Below the pieces are notes generated by a model. That model saw only the letters and a list, made by a program, of their open reading frames with translations. It did no database searches and was not told the DNA's origin. A stretch of 64,000 bases of DNA from Pinus tabuliformis (Eukaryota > Streptophyta > Pinopsida > Pinales > Pinaceae). The position numbers were made by a program, and so were the translations under genes. Shown here piece by piece: positions 9,371-20,660 of this stretch; the stretch's first letter is position 1, and each line of letters opens with the position of its first letter. The DNA is taken from contig CM062812.1 of the NCBI GenBank assembly GCA_031772625.1, positions 729,528,300 to 729,592,299 of the forward strand, written 5' to 3'.

Positions 9371-12082
9371 TGTCACGCACCATTACAGATCTAATTTTTT
9401 TTTATATTTTACCACCATAAAATATGCATATATGTCACATTGAATTTCTTCGCACAGCCAAACAAATTATAAATACTATGGTTGCCGAGCATTACAATCA
9501 ACGTTTACTTATTATAAAAACATTCAAGTATTATAAGTATATTTCTACCCGCTCATGCAAAGGTTAATAATGTCTCCCTATACACATCTTTCCATACCCA
9601 TGATTCGATAACGATTAGGCAATGGATAACTCTTGATATGTTGTGATTTTCTAACATGCGGATTACAATTCAAAGGTATATACAGGGTGCTATGAACGGT
9701 ACTCATTCTTAAATGTTTCTTTATGGCATTTACTATATTTATGTGCTGGTTTATGTCCCCGAGGAAGCTGAAGCCGTGGGTTCTGTCCGGCTCCGGCGCT
9801 CATCTAGCTGGCTTGTTTTGCATCGTCCATTTTGCTCGATGAACGGCTAGCTAACAGACCTTCATGTGCCTTCGCGTGCCTGATGCTCCAAACGCCATAC
9901 GGCCTGACATCTCGAACTTGCCAAATCTCGGTTGCTTTTCCCGGTTCTTTTCCTGCTGATCGGACGATGGTAACAAGCTCGCCCAGATCCAGGGCTGTTG
10001 TTGAGCCACGAGGCAGAGAAAGTTGTTGAAGTATTTATGAGGTGATTCACTCTTTCGGCTTGTTTCTTGTTTTCAATATTGAACGACCGTCTGTCACTTA
10101 CAGCGTTGTGGCGCTCTGCCTTACCCTGAACCTTCCGTCTCCAAGTGATCTGGTGCACAGCAGAATGTCTCTACCATCCTTCACGGATTCAGGTATTATT
10201 TCTTCTTATTCAGGTCCCGCTTCTCTCTTTCCTGCTTGTGTTTTGCACAACTCGGTTAAGGTTACAGTCTCTGCTAGCTCGTTTACGTTTCCTCTTAGCA
10301 TTTTTATTTAGAGCTTCTCAGTTTATGGTTTGGTTGTTGTTCTCAGGAGGATGGCTCGATGGCTAACCAGCGATGTTGGGAGTCTTCTCCGCTTCTCTGC
10401 CATCCCAAATCCAGGTAAGAGCTATGCGTTTACCATAGACCTGTTTGGCTTTTCCCAAGGTAATGGCTGAACAGCTGTTCGTCTGAACAGGAATGTCGGG
10501 GTCTGCTCTTGTATTTGGAGTCCCTCCGCCATACTCAAGGGGTTTCCTCGCTTGGGAATTTCTATGTCTCATTCTCATATTTGGTGGTTGTATTATGTCT
10601 GGTTTTCCCGCCCACACTCAGGCGGGAACCACCGCTAAGAGGCGCTGTACACCGAGCTTAAATTGTATAACTTGTCTTTCATTATATGATCTAACGCTCT
10701 TGAGCGCAGACAATACTTCTTGTTGAACAATGTTTTTGGTTTATATAATACTATTTCTCATTTTAATCTTGGTTAAGAAATTGTTACTGTGACATGGGAA
10801 TCTTTGTATGACTCCAGTTCTGTATTATGATGCTTTCTGGCGTACTCGCCTTCTCTGTAGCTTTACTGTGAACACGGGCTTGAATACTAGTCTCTAATCG
10901 TTTCTTTTCCAGTGTAAATTCGTTTTTATGGTTAGTTCTTCTATATTAATGGTTCGGACATTAGAACCCCCTGCTGGCTAAGCACATACTTAAGCTCAGC
11001 CACGGCGATTCTTTTGGAGCCGGGACAATCTGTTAATAACTATTTTGCATGCATAATGTTAATGGTTCTTCTTTCGATCCATGGTGACAGGGATGTGTCC
11101 GACTGTGTTATGTTTCATCCTGCATACATATGTATATTCTGCCAAATATTTCAGTTATATAAATGCTGTTGAATGTTGTTGCTACGAAGCTCGTGGATGG
11201 TTCCGCCGACGATTCGTTCGGCCTACGATTCTCCTTGGTAAGAGGTTTGGGTAGTTTTCGGTTGTTTTAATGCTGTTCTCGATTCGGAATATGAACCCAT
11301 TACCTCCGCACAGTGTTAAATTTCTTTTCGTTTTCATTCCCAACTGGTTACAGAGAAGGGTTTTAACAGTATTCTTTTCTGTTTAACATTTCACAGAGAT
11401 TTCAGTTCGATATGTTTTCTTTTTGCTTCTGTTCTTTGATTGAAAGGTCCAGATTCCGTCTCTGCCGGTTGCGCAGAGACTAGATTTCTAAAAAGAAATG
11501 ATTAGATTGTTTTCCCATTATCTTTACTTGCCTATAAAAGACCATAAAAGGATTCCACAGATAAAATGCTTAGCAAGCCATACCTGTTTAGCAGCAAACC
11601 TGTTCGTAATGCTTGTCAACCTCCCGTCCGTAGGAAGATCCTCCTCGATCTTCCACCCCCAAGCACTTCTGCAGATCTTCTTGTCTGCGAACCCTCTGGC
11701 TATGCCAGGTCTCGCTATCTGATCCTAACCAGACGTAGCGGATTCAGGAAGTCTCTTCCTTCCAACACATGCTATCTGGTCACTACCAGACATAGCATCT
11801 CCCCATTCCTGCCATCTGATCCTAACCAGACTTGGCATTTTTCCCCTTTTCCTCCTGGGGTCTCAACTGTCTCATGAAGGTAGTTAGGTTTTTTATTTAA
11901 CTACCTCAACAGTTATTAACCACAATTAATCATACACTCAAATTAAATAGTGATGACACAATTAATTATCATAATAATTAACAACACTAACAACAGAGTT
12001 TTTATACTTATCAAACAGAGTTTTAGCTCACAGTTAAATTTACTATTTTACCCAACATTATCACTTCACGAGGAGCATTACA
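9371..12082 (-). repeat. 3' LTR of the young Gypsy element (2,712 bp)
   Basis: It begins tgtcacgcac and ends ggagcattaca, as does the copy at 16973-19686. The several ORFs of 60 to 103 codons within it recur in the other LTR and carry no recognisable domain. An LTR of this length is long for a plant element. Confidence 0.95.
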
Positions 12083-12314
12083 TCTCCCCCTCCTGAAGTT
12101 CAACATCGTCCCGATGTTGCTGTTCACCCAAAAACAGTCTGGGATAAGCTTCTTTCATACTCTGCTCATCCTCCCAGGTGGCCTCATCAGGCCCAAAGTG
12201 CTGCCATTGCACTTTAACCTGGTTGATGACCCTTTTCCGCAGCTCGACTCTTCTCCGATCTAGTATGTTCACTGGCTCGACCATGAACTCTCCTTCCGGT
12301 TCCACCTGAAACAC
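12078..12314 (-). CDS. Chromodomain-type C-terminal frame of the Gypsy element
   Basis: A 78-codon frame follows the polyprotein with a short gap between. It holds EPVNILDRRRVELRKR, VKVQWQHFGPDEATWED and a Tyr-Pro-Arg-Leu-Phe end, which is the pattern of chromodomain-like modules at integrase C-termini of plant Gypsy (chromovirus-type) elements. In that family the module helps direct integration to certain chromatin. The frame ends at the LTR boundary. How it is expressed relative to the polyprotein cannot be read from the sequence alone. Confidence 0.7.
   Translation of the reverse strand: MFQVEPEGEFMVEPVNILDRRRVELRKRVINQVKVQWQHFGPDEATWEDEQSMKEAYPRLFLGEQQHRDDVELQEGEM
12083..12098 (-). other. 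Polypurine tract of the Gypsy element
   Basis: On the minus strand this reads cttcaggagggggaga and directly abuts the 3' LTR. It is the expected primer for plus-strand DNA synthesis. Confidence 0.85.
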
Positions 12315-12361
12315 ATAATATTCAGATTAGCTGCTTTCTAACATTCCATTTTGGTTTACGT

Positions 12362-15300
12362 TTATTTACAGCCTTTTCTTACCTGAATGTCCTGCCAACT
12401 TATTATGTGCCTAGGGTCATAAACATATTTCTTTAAAACTGATACATGGAAAACATTATGGACCCGGATATGGCTGGGTAGGGCTAGCTGATAAGCTACC
12501 GGCCCCACTCGTGCTAAAATCTGGAAGGGCCCACAGAAGCGAGGTGCCAATTTGGCACAAGCATTCCATTGGAGAGTACTTCTCCTTGCTCGGATTCTGA
12601 CATATACATGCTCACCCACCTGATATTCTTTAAAGGTTCTTTTCCGATCTGCAAAATTTTTTTGTCTGTCCTGAGCTATTTTTAAATTAGCCTGGACCCT
12701 CTTGACCATGACTTCCATCTCTTCCAACATTTCAGGACCCAGCAAGAGTTTTTCCTCCGGTCCACCCCAACTGGATGGCGTACGACATCTTCGGCCGTAA
12801 AGCACTTCGAATGGACTCATCCGCAAGGATGCATGATATCCATTGTTATAAGCAAACTCTACAAGGTGTAAGTACTCCTCCCATCGGGTAGGTTGTTGCA
12901 TCACATAAGACCTCAGCATGTCTTCCACCACTTGATTCACCCGCTCAGTCTGCCCGTCAGTCTGCGGATGATAAGCGGTGCTGAAATTCAATTGAGTCCC
13001 CAGACCTTCAAACAAGGTCCTCCAAAAAGCTGATGTGAATTTAACATCGCGATCGGATATTATTGTTTTTGGCAGCCCATGAAGTTTAAATATGTTCTGC
13101 ATGAAAACATTTGCGATTTGAGCCGCACGATATGTAGATTGAACCGGTATGAAGTGAGCTGACTTACTGAGTTTGTCTACTACAACCATTATAGAGTCAT
13201 TGTTCTTTTTGGATTTTGGCAATCCCGTAATAAAGTCCATGGTAATAGTCTCCCACTTCCATTCTGGTATGGGTAATGGCTGTAGTAAACCCGCAGGGTG
13301 TTGATGTTCAGCCTTAACCTGTTGACATTCTAAGCATCGTGCCAGATATTCTACCACATCCCTTTTCATGCCTGGCCAATGGTACTCCTTCCGAAGCGAG
13401 GTGATTAATTTTTGGTAGCCCGGATGTCCCGCATAAGGGCTTTTATGATATTCATCCAGAATCTTTTCTTTAATACCGCTCTGATTGGGTACATAAATTC
13501 TTTTCTGGTAACACAGAATTCCGGCTGCATTCAAATTGTACCCTTGTTGTATTATGTGGGTATTTAAATCCTGCACCAGCTGCTTCTTTTGTAGGTAAAT
13601 TCGATCTTGTGCAGCAGCCTCTTCAATTTCTTTGTCAAGGGTGGACCGTCCTTCACTAATACCAATTTCATAAATGCAATGCACTTTTCGGCTCAGTGCA
13701 TCAGCTACCCTGTTCTCTTTTCCTTTCAAGTGCTTAATTTCAAAATCGAAATTTCCCAAAAAGTCCACCCACCTAGCTTGTCTAGCGTTTAAGGTTGGTT
13801 GACTAAAGTAGCTAGTCAAACTATGGTGATCGGTCATCAGCAAGAATTTTCTTCCCACTAAATAATGGCGCCACATTTTCAGCGCATGAACTACCGCGGT
13901 TAATTCCAGATCATAGGCAGAATACTTCTGCTCATGTTCCTTTAACTTTCTGGATTCGTACGCGATCACTTTACCTTCCTGCATTAACACCCCACCTACG
14001 CCCTCTTTACTTGCATCTGTGCAAACTACATACTCCTTTTCTGGATCTGCAACACTCAGCACAGGTGCGGTGGTGAGCAGGTTTTTGAGCTGTTCAAAGC
14101 TCCGTTGACAATCTGCTGTCCACTTGAATATCTTGCCCTTCTTTTGCAAAGAGGTGATAGGGTATGCAACCCTGGAGAAACCTTCTACAAACCGCCGGTA
14201 ATATCCAGCCAGCCCCATGAAAGATCTGATATCTGCCACGTCCTTGGGTATTGGCCATTCTATTATAGTTTTGATCTTTTCGGGGTCCACAACTATACCT
14301 TCTTTTGTAATGATATGTCCCAAATATTGGATCTGTTCTTTATAAAAATCACATTTGCATAATTTACCATATAGCTGATGCTCCCGTAGTGTCTGTAACA
14401 CTATTCTGAGATGCTCCTCATGCTCTTTAATATTCCGGGAGTATATAAGTATATCATCAATAAAGATTAACACGAATTTGTCTAGGTACTGATGAAATAC
14501 ACTGTTCATCAAGCACATAAATGTCGCAGGTGCATTGGTCAACCTGAAAGGCAGTACCACAAACTCGTAGTGTCCATAACGAGTTCGAAAAGCTGTTTTG
14601 GCTATGTCCTCATCCTTAATTCTAATTTGATGAAAGCCCGACCTCAAGTCGATCTTTGAAAAGATTGTCGCCCCCTTCACCTGATCAAACAGTTCATCAA
14701 TGCGAGGTAGTGGATATTTGTTTTTAACTGTCAATTTGTTCAGCTGTCTATAATCTATGCACATACGGAGAGTTCCATCCTTTTTCCTAACAAACAACAC
14801 AAGGGCTCCCCAAGGGGATACACTGGGACGGATATACTTCTTGTCCAACAACTCTTGCAGCTGCATCTTTAACTCAGTTAATTCCAGCACACTCATCCGA
14901 TAGGATGCTCGGGATACTGGGGCTGCACCGGGTACCAATTCAATGGTGAAGTCCAAATCTCTTTTGGGCGGCAGCCCTGGTATTTCTTCCTGAAATACAT
15001 CTGTAAAATCTTGCACTACTGGTATATTCTCCACAGTCGCAACTTTATCTTCAGATCCAGCATACCCTACTTGTATTGCATATATTTGACATTTCTTTCG
15101 GACACTTTTAGCTAGCTGTGAGGCCGTAATTGGCCGGATCTGCACCGGTTTTTGGATACCTTGAATTTCCTTTTTTATTCCCAGTTCATCTCGGTAAGAG
15201 ATTGTTTTTGTCTTGCAGTTTATTACAGACCACCGCTTTTCCAACCAGTCCATTCCTATCAGCACATCATATGATCCAAGAGGGAGTACATTCAATTCTG

Positions 15301-16816
15301 TTATTATTGTCTGACCAGCTAACCTTAGTGGACAGTTGCTGACCTTAGTCAGCACTCGTCTTTTGGCCCCGGTGGCAAGCTGTACTAACCAAGGATTTTT
15401 AAACTTAATAGTTTGCAAACTACAACTTTCCACGACTTTGGGACTTACATAGCTTAAAGTAGCTCCTGGGTCTACTAAAATGGAAACCGTTCGATCAAAG
15501 ATCTTACCTTCAAATTCTATCATTGTTGGCTGGTAATCAGCTTGTCGATCCTCAAGTGCTGCATTTATTCTGGGCATGGACCGAGCCACATCTCCCACCG
15601 TAGAGGCTTCGTAGATCTGGGACACCTGATCGCTTTCCTTCCGATGAGGGCAATTTTTAATATAATGGGGTCCGCCACAACCCCAGCACTGAACCGGTGG
15701 CCTAGCTGAGCCCTCATTATCCACTCTAACCGGCTGTTCACTATATTTAGATTCAGCAGGTGGCTTAAATCTGATCTGACTTCTTGATGGGTTTCTAGTG
15801 CTGGCCCCTTTCGAGAATCCCTTGTGAAAGCTGCTGCGAGTTCCCTTAGCTCCTACAGTCATTCTGCTGCTCTTTTTATCTGCCCAGCGCTTCCCAGAAT
15901 TTTCTCCTTTTTGTTTGCTCTGCTGATAACATATTCTAGCCTTCCGAATTGCTTCGTCCATCATTTTCGGATTATCAAACTCGATTCTTTCCCGCATTGC
16001 CAGGGGTAGGCTGCTAACAAACCGCTGCACCTTAGCCTTCTCCTCCCGAATGTACGGTACATAGCGAAGCAGGGATGTAAATTTAGTTATGAACTCATCT
16101 ATGGTCTGCTGTCCAAGCCGCAGATCATGAAATTCTCGTGCTTTTTCATCATAGAAGCGTTCTGTCAGGTATTTTTCCTTAAAATATCTTTGAAAAGTCT
16201 CCCAAGTCACATCTTGCTCACTCACCCCCCACACCATCTTGACTTCTTCCCACCATAATGTGGCCTTGGCCTGCAGCTGGAAAATAGCCAGTCGTGCCTT
16301 AAGATGGTGATCATACTCGTACACTTGGAAATACTTGTTCATATTGATTAGCCATGCCTCTGCAGCTTCTTCTGATTCCCCATCGAAATGAGGTGGTTTA
16401 ATCTTCCGAAACTCCCCTTGTAATTCTATCCGCGGTCTTTTTGGAGTTTGATATTCAGAAGCGTTAACAGACTTCTCTCCTCGCGTCTCCGCCCTTTCCT
16501 CTGCTTCCTCCTGTTCAGTGTGATAGCTTTGTTCATCTGTTACTCGTGTCTGCTCAGGCCTAGGATGAGACCGCTGTTGATGTTGTTTATCAGATAAACT
16601 TTTCAGAATCCTCTCTTGTTCCATGTTTAATCTTGCGTTGTCCTCACGCAAACGGGCCATTTCGTCCTTCAGCTCCTGGACTGTCCTCAATATAGTCAAA
16701 TCAGTGTTGCGGCCTTCTGCTCCCAGTTGTACCCATAACTCAGGATTCCCCTGAGGGCGAGCAACATTATCTGGTTGATCCAAATTTCCATGAGGAGCGC
16801 TACTTGTTCTCCTCAT
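12362..16816 (-). CDS. Ty3/Gypsy Gag-Pol polyprotein
   Basis: One open frame of 1,484 codons. Domains in order, with rough residues: an N-terminal coiled-coil-rich part; a retrotransposon Gag domain (about 130-310; [18 protein letters not shown]); a CCHC zinc knuckle ([16 protein letters not shown], about 379-394); an aspartic protease with a DPGA-type active-site string (about 449); reverse transcriptase (about 630-800, with FIDDILIYS); RNase H (about 925-1040, beginning CTDAS); and integrase with an HHCC zinc-binding region (about 1115-1165), a DDE core beginning TMDFITGLP and a C-terminal part with [12 protein letters not shown]. Domain order PR-RT-RH-IN is that of Ty3/Gypsy rather than Copia. 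The ATG at 16816 lies close to the primer site, so it is the natural start. The frame is fully open, consistent with the near-identical LTRs. Confidence 0.95.
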   Translation of the reverse strand: MRRTSSAPHGNLDQPDNVARPQGNPELWVQLGAEGRNTDLTILRTVQELKDEMARLREDNARLNMEQERILKSLSDKQHQQRSHPRPEQTRVTDEQSYHTEQEEAEERAETRGEKSVNASEYQTPKRPRIELQGEFRKIKPPHFDGESEEAAEAWLINMNKYFQVYEYDHHLKARLAIFQLQAKATLWWEEVKMVWGVSEQDVTWETFQRYFKEKYLTERFYDEKAREFHDLRLGQQTIDEFITKFTSLLRYVPYIREEKAKVQRFVSSLPLAMRERIEFDNPKMMDEAIRKARICYQQSKQKGENSGKRWADKKSSRMTVGAKGTRSSFHKGFSKGASTRNPSRSQIRFKPPAESKYSEQPVRVDNEGSARPPVQCWGCGGPHYIKNCPHRKESDQVSQIYEASTVGDVARSMPRINAALEDRQADYQPTMIEFEGKIFDRTVSILVDPGATLSYVSPKVVESCSLQTIKFKNPWLVQLATGAKRRVLTKVSNCPLRLAGQTIITELNVLPLGSYDVLIGMDWLEKRWSVINCKTKTISYRDELGIKKEIQGIQKPVQIRPITASQLAKSVRKKCQIYAIQVGYAGSEDKVATVENIPVVQDFTDVFQEEIPGLPPKRDLDFTIELVPGAAPVSRASYRMSVLELTELKMQLQELLDKKYIRPSVSPWGALVLFVRKKDGTLRMCIDYRQLNKLTVKNKYPLPRIDELFDQVKGATIFSKIDLRSGFHQIRIKDEDIAKTAFRTRYGHYEFVVLPFRLTNAPATFMCLMNSVFHQYLDKFVLIFIDDILIYSRNIKEHEEHLRIVLQTLREHQLYGKLCKCDFYKEQIQYLGHIITKEGIVVDPEKIKTIIEWPIPKDVADIRSFMGLAGYYRRFVEGFSRVAYPITSLQKKGKIFKWTADCQRSFEQLKNLLTTAPVLSVADPEKEYVVCTDASKEGVGGVLMQEGKVIAYESRKLKEHEQKYSAYDLELTAVVHALKMWRHYLVGRKFLLMTDHHSLTSYFSQPTLNARQARWVDFLGNFDFEIKHLKGKENRVADALSRKVHCIYEIGISEGRSTLDKEIEEAAAQDRIYLQKKQLVQDLNTHIIQQGYNLNAAGILCYQKRIYVPNQSGIKEKILDEYHKSPYAGHPGYQKLITSLRKEYHWPGMKRDVVEYLARCLECQQVKAEHQHPAGLLQPLPIPEWKWETITMDFITGLPKSKKNNDSIMVVVDKLSKSAHFIPVQSTYRAAQIANVFMQNIFKLHGLPKTIISDRDVKFTSAFWRTLFEGLGTQLNFSTAYHPQTDGQTERVNQVVEDMLRSYVMQQPTRWEEYLHLVEFAYNNGYHASLRMSPFEVLYGRRCRTPSSWGGPEEKLLLGPEMLEEMEVMVKRVQANLKIAQDRQKNFADRKRTFKEYQVGEHVYVRIRARRSTLQWNACAKLAPRFCGPFQILARVGPVAYQLALPSHIRVHNVFHVSVLKKYVYDPRHIISWQDIQVRKGCK

Positions 16817-16950
16817 TCCGCTGTTACCTGAACAAGATTAGCTCATTCAACAGTTGTAATTGTATATTCCAATATACTCTTTACTTGCTTGTTAAGATAC
16901 TATTTATGCATTGCTGTTTTATTAAAATTAACCCGAGGTCACAGAGTTGT

Positions 16951-16970
16951 AACCTGGGCTCTGATACCAA
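16951..16970 (-). other. Primer-binding site, initiator Met-tRNA type
   Basis: On the minus strand this reads TTGGTATCAGAGCCCAGGTT, two bases from the 5' LTR. TGGTATCAGAGC is the usual Met-tRNA-complementary primer site of plant LTR elements. Confidence 0.9.
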
Positions 16971-16972
16971 TT

Positions 16973-19686
16973 TGTCACGCACCATTACAGATCTAAATTT
17001 TTTTTATATTTTACCACCATAAAATATGCATATATGTCACATTGAATTTCTTCGCACAGCCAAACAAATTATAAATACTATGGTTGCCGAGCATTACAAT
17101 CAACGTTTACTTATTATAAAAACATTCAAGTATTATAAGTATATTTCTACCCGCTCATGCAAAGGTTAATAATGTCTCCCTATACACATCTTTCCATACC
17201 CATGATTCGATAATGATTAGGCAATGGATAACTCTTGATATGTTGTGATTTTCTAACATGTGGATTACAATTCAAAGGTATATACAGGGTGCTATGAATG
17301 GTACTCATTCTTAAATGTTTCTTTATGGCATTTACTATATTTATGTGCTGGTTTATGTCCCCGAGGAAGCTGAAGCCGTGGGTTCTGTCCGGCTCCGGCG
17401 CTCATCTAGCTGGCTTGTTTTGCATCGTCCATTTGGCTCGATGAACGGCTAGCTAACAGACCTTCATGTGCCTTCGCGTGCCTGATGCTCCAAACGCCAT
17501 ACGGCCTGACATCTCGAACTTGCCAAATCTCGGTTGCTTTTCCCGGTTCTTTTCCTGCTAATCGGACGATGGTAACAAGCTCGCCTAGATCCAGGGCTGT
17601 TGTTGAGCCACGAGGCAGAGAAAGCTGTTGAAGTATTTATGAGGTGATTCACTCTTTCGGCTTGTTTCTTGTTTTCAATATTGAACGACCGTCTGTCACT
17701 TACAGCGTTGTGGCGCTCTGCCTTACCCTGAACCTTCCGTCTCCAAGTGATCTGGTGCACAGCAGAATGTCTCTGCCATCCTTCACGGATTCAGGTATTA
17801 TTTCTTCTTATTCAGGTCCCGCTTCTCTCTTTCCTGCTTGTGTTTTGCACAACTCGGTTAAGGTTACAGTCTCTGCTAGCTCGTTTACGTTTCCTCTCAG
17901 TGTTTTTATTTAGAGCTTCTCAGTTTATGGTTTGGTTGTTGTTCTCAGGAGGATGGCTCGATGGCTAACCAGCGATGTTGGGAGTCTTCTCCGCTTCTCT
18001 GCCATCCCAAATCCAGGTAAGAGCTATGCGTTTACCATAGACCTGTTTGGCTTTTCCCAAGGTAATGGCTGAACAACTGTTCGTCTGAACAGGAATGTCG
18101 GGGTCTGCTCTTGTATTTGGAGTCCCTCCGCCATACTCAAGGGGTTTCCTCGCTTGGGAATTTCTATGTCTCATTCTCATATTTGGTGGTTGTATTATGT
18201 CTGGTTTCCCCGCCCACATTCAGGCGGGAACCACCGCTAAGAGGCGCTGTACGCCGAGCTTAAATTGTATAACTTGTCTTTCATTATATGATCTAACGCT
18301 CCTGAGCGCAGACAATGCTTCTTGTTGAACAATGTTTTTGGTTTATATAATACTATTTCTCAGTTTAATCTTGGTTAAGAAATTGTTACTGTGACACGGG
18401 AATCTTTGTATGACTCTAGTTCTGTATTATGATGCTTTCTGGCGTACTCGCCTTCTCTGTAGCTTTACTGTGAACACGGGCTTGAATACTAGTCTCTAAT
18501 CGTTTCTTTTCCAGTGTAAATTCGTTTTTATGGTTAGTTCTTCTATATTAATGGTTCGGACATTAGAAGCCCCTGCTGGCTAAGCACATACTTAAGCTCA
18601 GCCACGGCGATTCTTTTGGAGTCGGGACAATCTGTTAATAACTGTTTTGCATGCATAATGTTAATGGTTCTTCTTTCGATCCACGGTGACAGGGATGTGT
18701 CCGACTGTGTTATGTTTCATCCTGCATACATATGTATATTCTGCCAAATATTTCAGTTATATAAATGCTGTTGAATGTTGTTGCTACGAAGCTCGTGCAT
18801 GGTTCCGCCGACGATTCGTTCGGCCTGCGATTCTCCTTGGTAAGAGGTTTGGGTAGTTTTCGGTTGTTTTAATGTTGTTCTCGATTCGGAATATGAACCC
18901 ATTACCTCCGCCCAGTGTTAAATTTCTTTTCGTTTTCATTCCCAACTGGTTACAGAGAAGGGTTTTAACAGTATTCTTTTCTGTTTAACATTTCACAGAG
19001 ATTTCAGTTCGATATGTTTTCTTTTTGCTTCTGTTCTTTGATTGAAGGGTCCAGATTCCGTCTCTGCCGGTTGCGCAGAGACTAGATTTCTAAAAAGAAA
19101 TGATTAGATTCTTTTCCCATTATCTTTATTTGCCTATAAAATACCATAAAAGGATTCCACAGATAAAATGCTTAGCAAGCCATACCTGTTTAGCAGCAAA
19201 CCTGTTCGTAATGCTTGTCAACCTCCCGTCCGTAGGAAGATCCTCCTCGATCTTCCACCCCCAAGCACTTCTGCAGATCTTCTTGTCTGCGAACCCTCTG
19301 GCTATGCCAGGTCTCGCTATCTGATCCTAACCAGACGTAGCGGATTCAGGAAGTCTCTTCCTTCCAACACATGCTATCTGGTCACTACCAGACATAGCAT
19401 CTCCCCATTCCTGCCATCTGATCCTAACCAGACTTGGCATTTTTCCCCTTTTCTTCCTGGGGTCTCAACTGTCTCATGAAGGTAGTTAGGTTTTTTTTAT
19501 TTAACTACCTCAACAGTTATTAACCACAATTAATCATACACTCAAATTAAATAGTGATGACACAATTAATTATCATAATAATTAACAACACTAACAACAG
19601 AGTTTTTATACTTATCAAACAGAGTTTTAGCTCACAGTTAAATTTACTATTTTACCCAACATTATCACTTCACGAGGAGCATTACA
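16973..19686 (-). repeat. 5' LTR of the young Gypsy element (2,714 bp)
   Basis: It is nearly identical to 9371-12082, differing by about 35 single-base changes and a small T-run length change near 19490. Confidence 0.95.
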
Positions 19687-19691
19687 CTCCA
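19687..19691. repeat. Gypsy target-site duplication, right (ctcca)
   Basis: Matches 9366-9370. Confidence 0.9.
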
Positions 19692-20660
19692 TTGATGAAA
19701 AACTGGAAGTTGGAATCACCCTTCCTCGATATCTTAAAGTCCCCTCGATTTAGATGAATGCAGAGTGTCCTGCTGAAGCGAAAATGAAATAGTTGCTTTG
19801 TGGGAGGTTGATAGACAATATTTTTTTTAATCTGCTCCCGTTCCTTTGTGTTGAAAATATTGACCCCATTGTGTTTAAAACCTACAGTGGAGATGGCCTC
19901 AGAAAGAATTTAATTGGATTTGCTCACCACTCGTAAGAGAGTGGAGGATTCATTTATAAAAATGATTTTATTTCGAGTAATACAAATCGAGCAACCAAGA
20001 AAATTTAGTAAATTCATGAAGCATATTATCTACTCCGAAGACGATTTCCAGAACTAGGGATATCGCCTCCCTCCAGTCAACCGTCAAGTCTTCCAAAGAG
20101 CGGGGGATGGATAGAATGTTTATGATGGCACTAAGGGAAAATTACCAAGTCCCCGTTGTAAAGGGGTAATACAAAAATAGATGCCGAATAGTTTTCTCAT
20201 CATTGCAACATAGAACACACTTTGATGGCCCTGTAATATTACACTTTTTGAGGTTCTCAGATGTGATAAAAGAACCAACAAAAAGTGTTGATGCTTTGGA
20301 TTCCATGAGGACTCTATATTTTTTCCCACACCTTCTTAGCAAGGGCATGAGGAAGACACTTTGCTAGGAGGGAATAGCTCGACTTAACTATGTAGTACAT
20401 TTGTAAATTAACAAGGATTCTATATTTTTTCCCACACCACCTTAGCAAGGGCATGAGGAAGACACTTTGCTAAGAGGGAATAGCTCGACTTAACTATGTA
20501 GTACATTTGTAAACTAACATTCTATGTGTGATGATCCTTCATGTTAAATGAAATAGGGTTCATTCCTTTCAGAGAATGAATTATCATCTTCCATTTGCTT
20601 TCAATATGAGGTGATAGATCAGGCCTAAACCATCGTGATTAATGACCTCGATTATCCTAA
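19692..20660 (-). mobile_element. LINE (L1-type) upstream half with zf-RVT domain
   Basis: The minus-strand frame at about 20348-20142 reads MESKASTLFVGSF, then CVLCCNDEKTIRHLFLYYPF. This is the zinc-binding domain found after reverse transcriptase in plant L1 elements (C-x2-C, then the 'E..HLF..C' region, where the last Cys appears to be Tyr). Farther upstream, the 20560-20650 part reads RWFRPDLSPHIESKWKMIIHSLKG, also LINE-like. The copy is 5'-truncated before the reverse transcriptase and is the same LINE as at 8480-9365, split by the Gypsy insertion. A 106-bp internal tandem duplication (20309-20520) also disrupts it. Confidence 0.7.
20309..20520. repeat. 106-bp direct tandem duplication
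   Basis: Copies at 20309-20414 and 20415-20520 differ at only a few positions. The duplication lies in the LINE relic. Low divergence implies it arose much later than the LINE inserted. Confidence 0.9.

Larger units (their letters stand above)
9371..19686 (-). mobile_element. Full-length young Ty3/Gypsy LTR retrotransposon
   Basis: The element is 10,316 bp on the minus strand with LTRs at 9371-12082 (3') and 16973-19686 (5'), both TG..CA, and a 5-bp target duplication ctcca. A Met-tRNA primer-binding site lies directly inside the 5' LTR and a polypurine tract directly before the 3' LTR. The internal region holds one long polyprotein ORF and a short chromodomain-type frame. By eye the two LTRs differ at about 35 positions (about 1.3 percent), mostly transitions, so insertion was recent: of the order of 0.5 to 3 million years depending on the assumed plant rate. 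It looks essentially whole. It inserted into a LINE and splits that LINE's RNase H region from its upstream part. Confidence 0.95.

Noticed and set aside
9862-10726. Cluster of ORFs of 65 to 98 codons repeated at 17464-18328
   Set aside because: They lie in the two LTRs, occur on both strands and have no domain signature; they are shadows of long LTR sequence.
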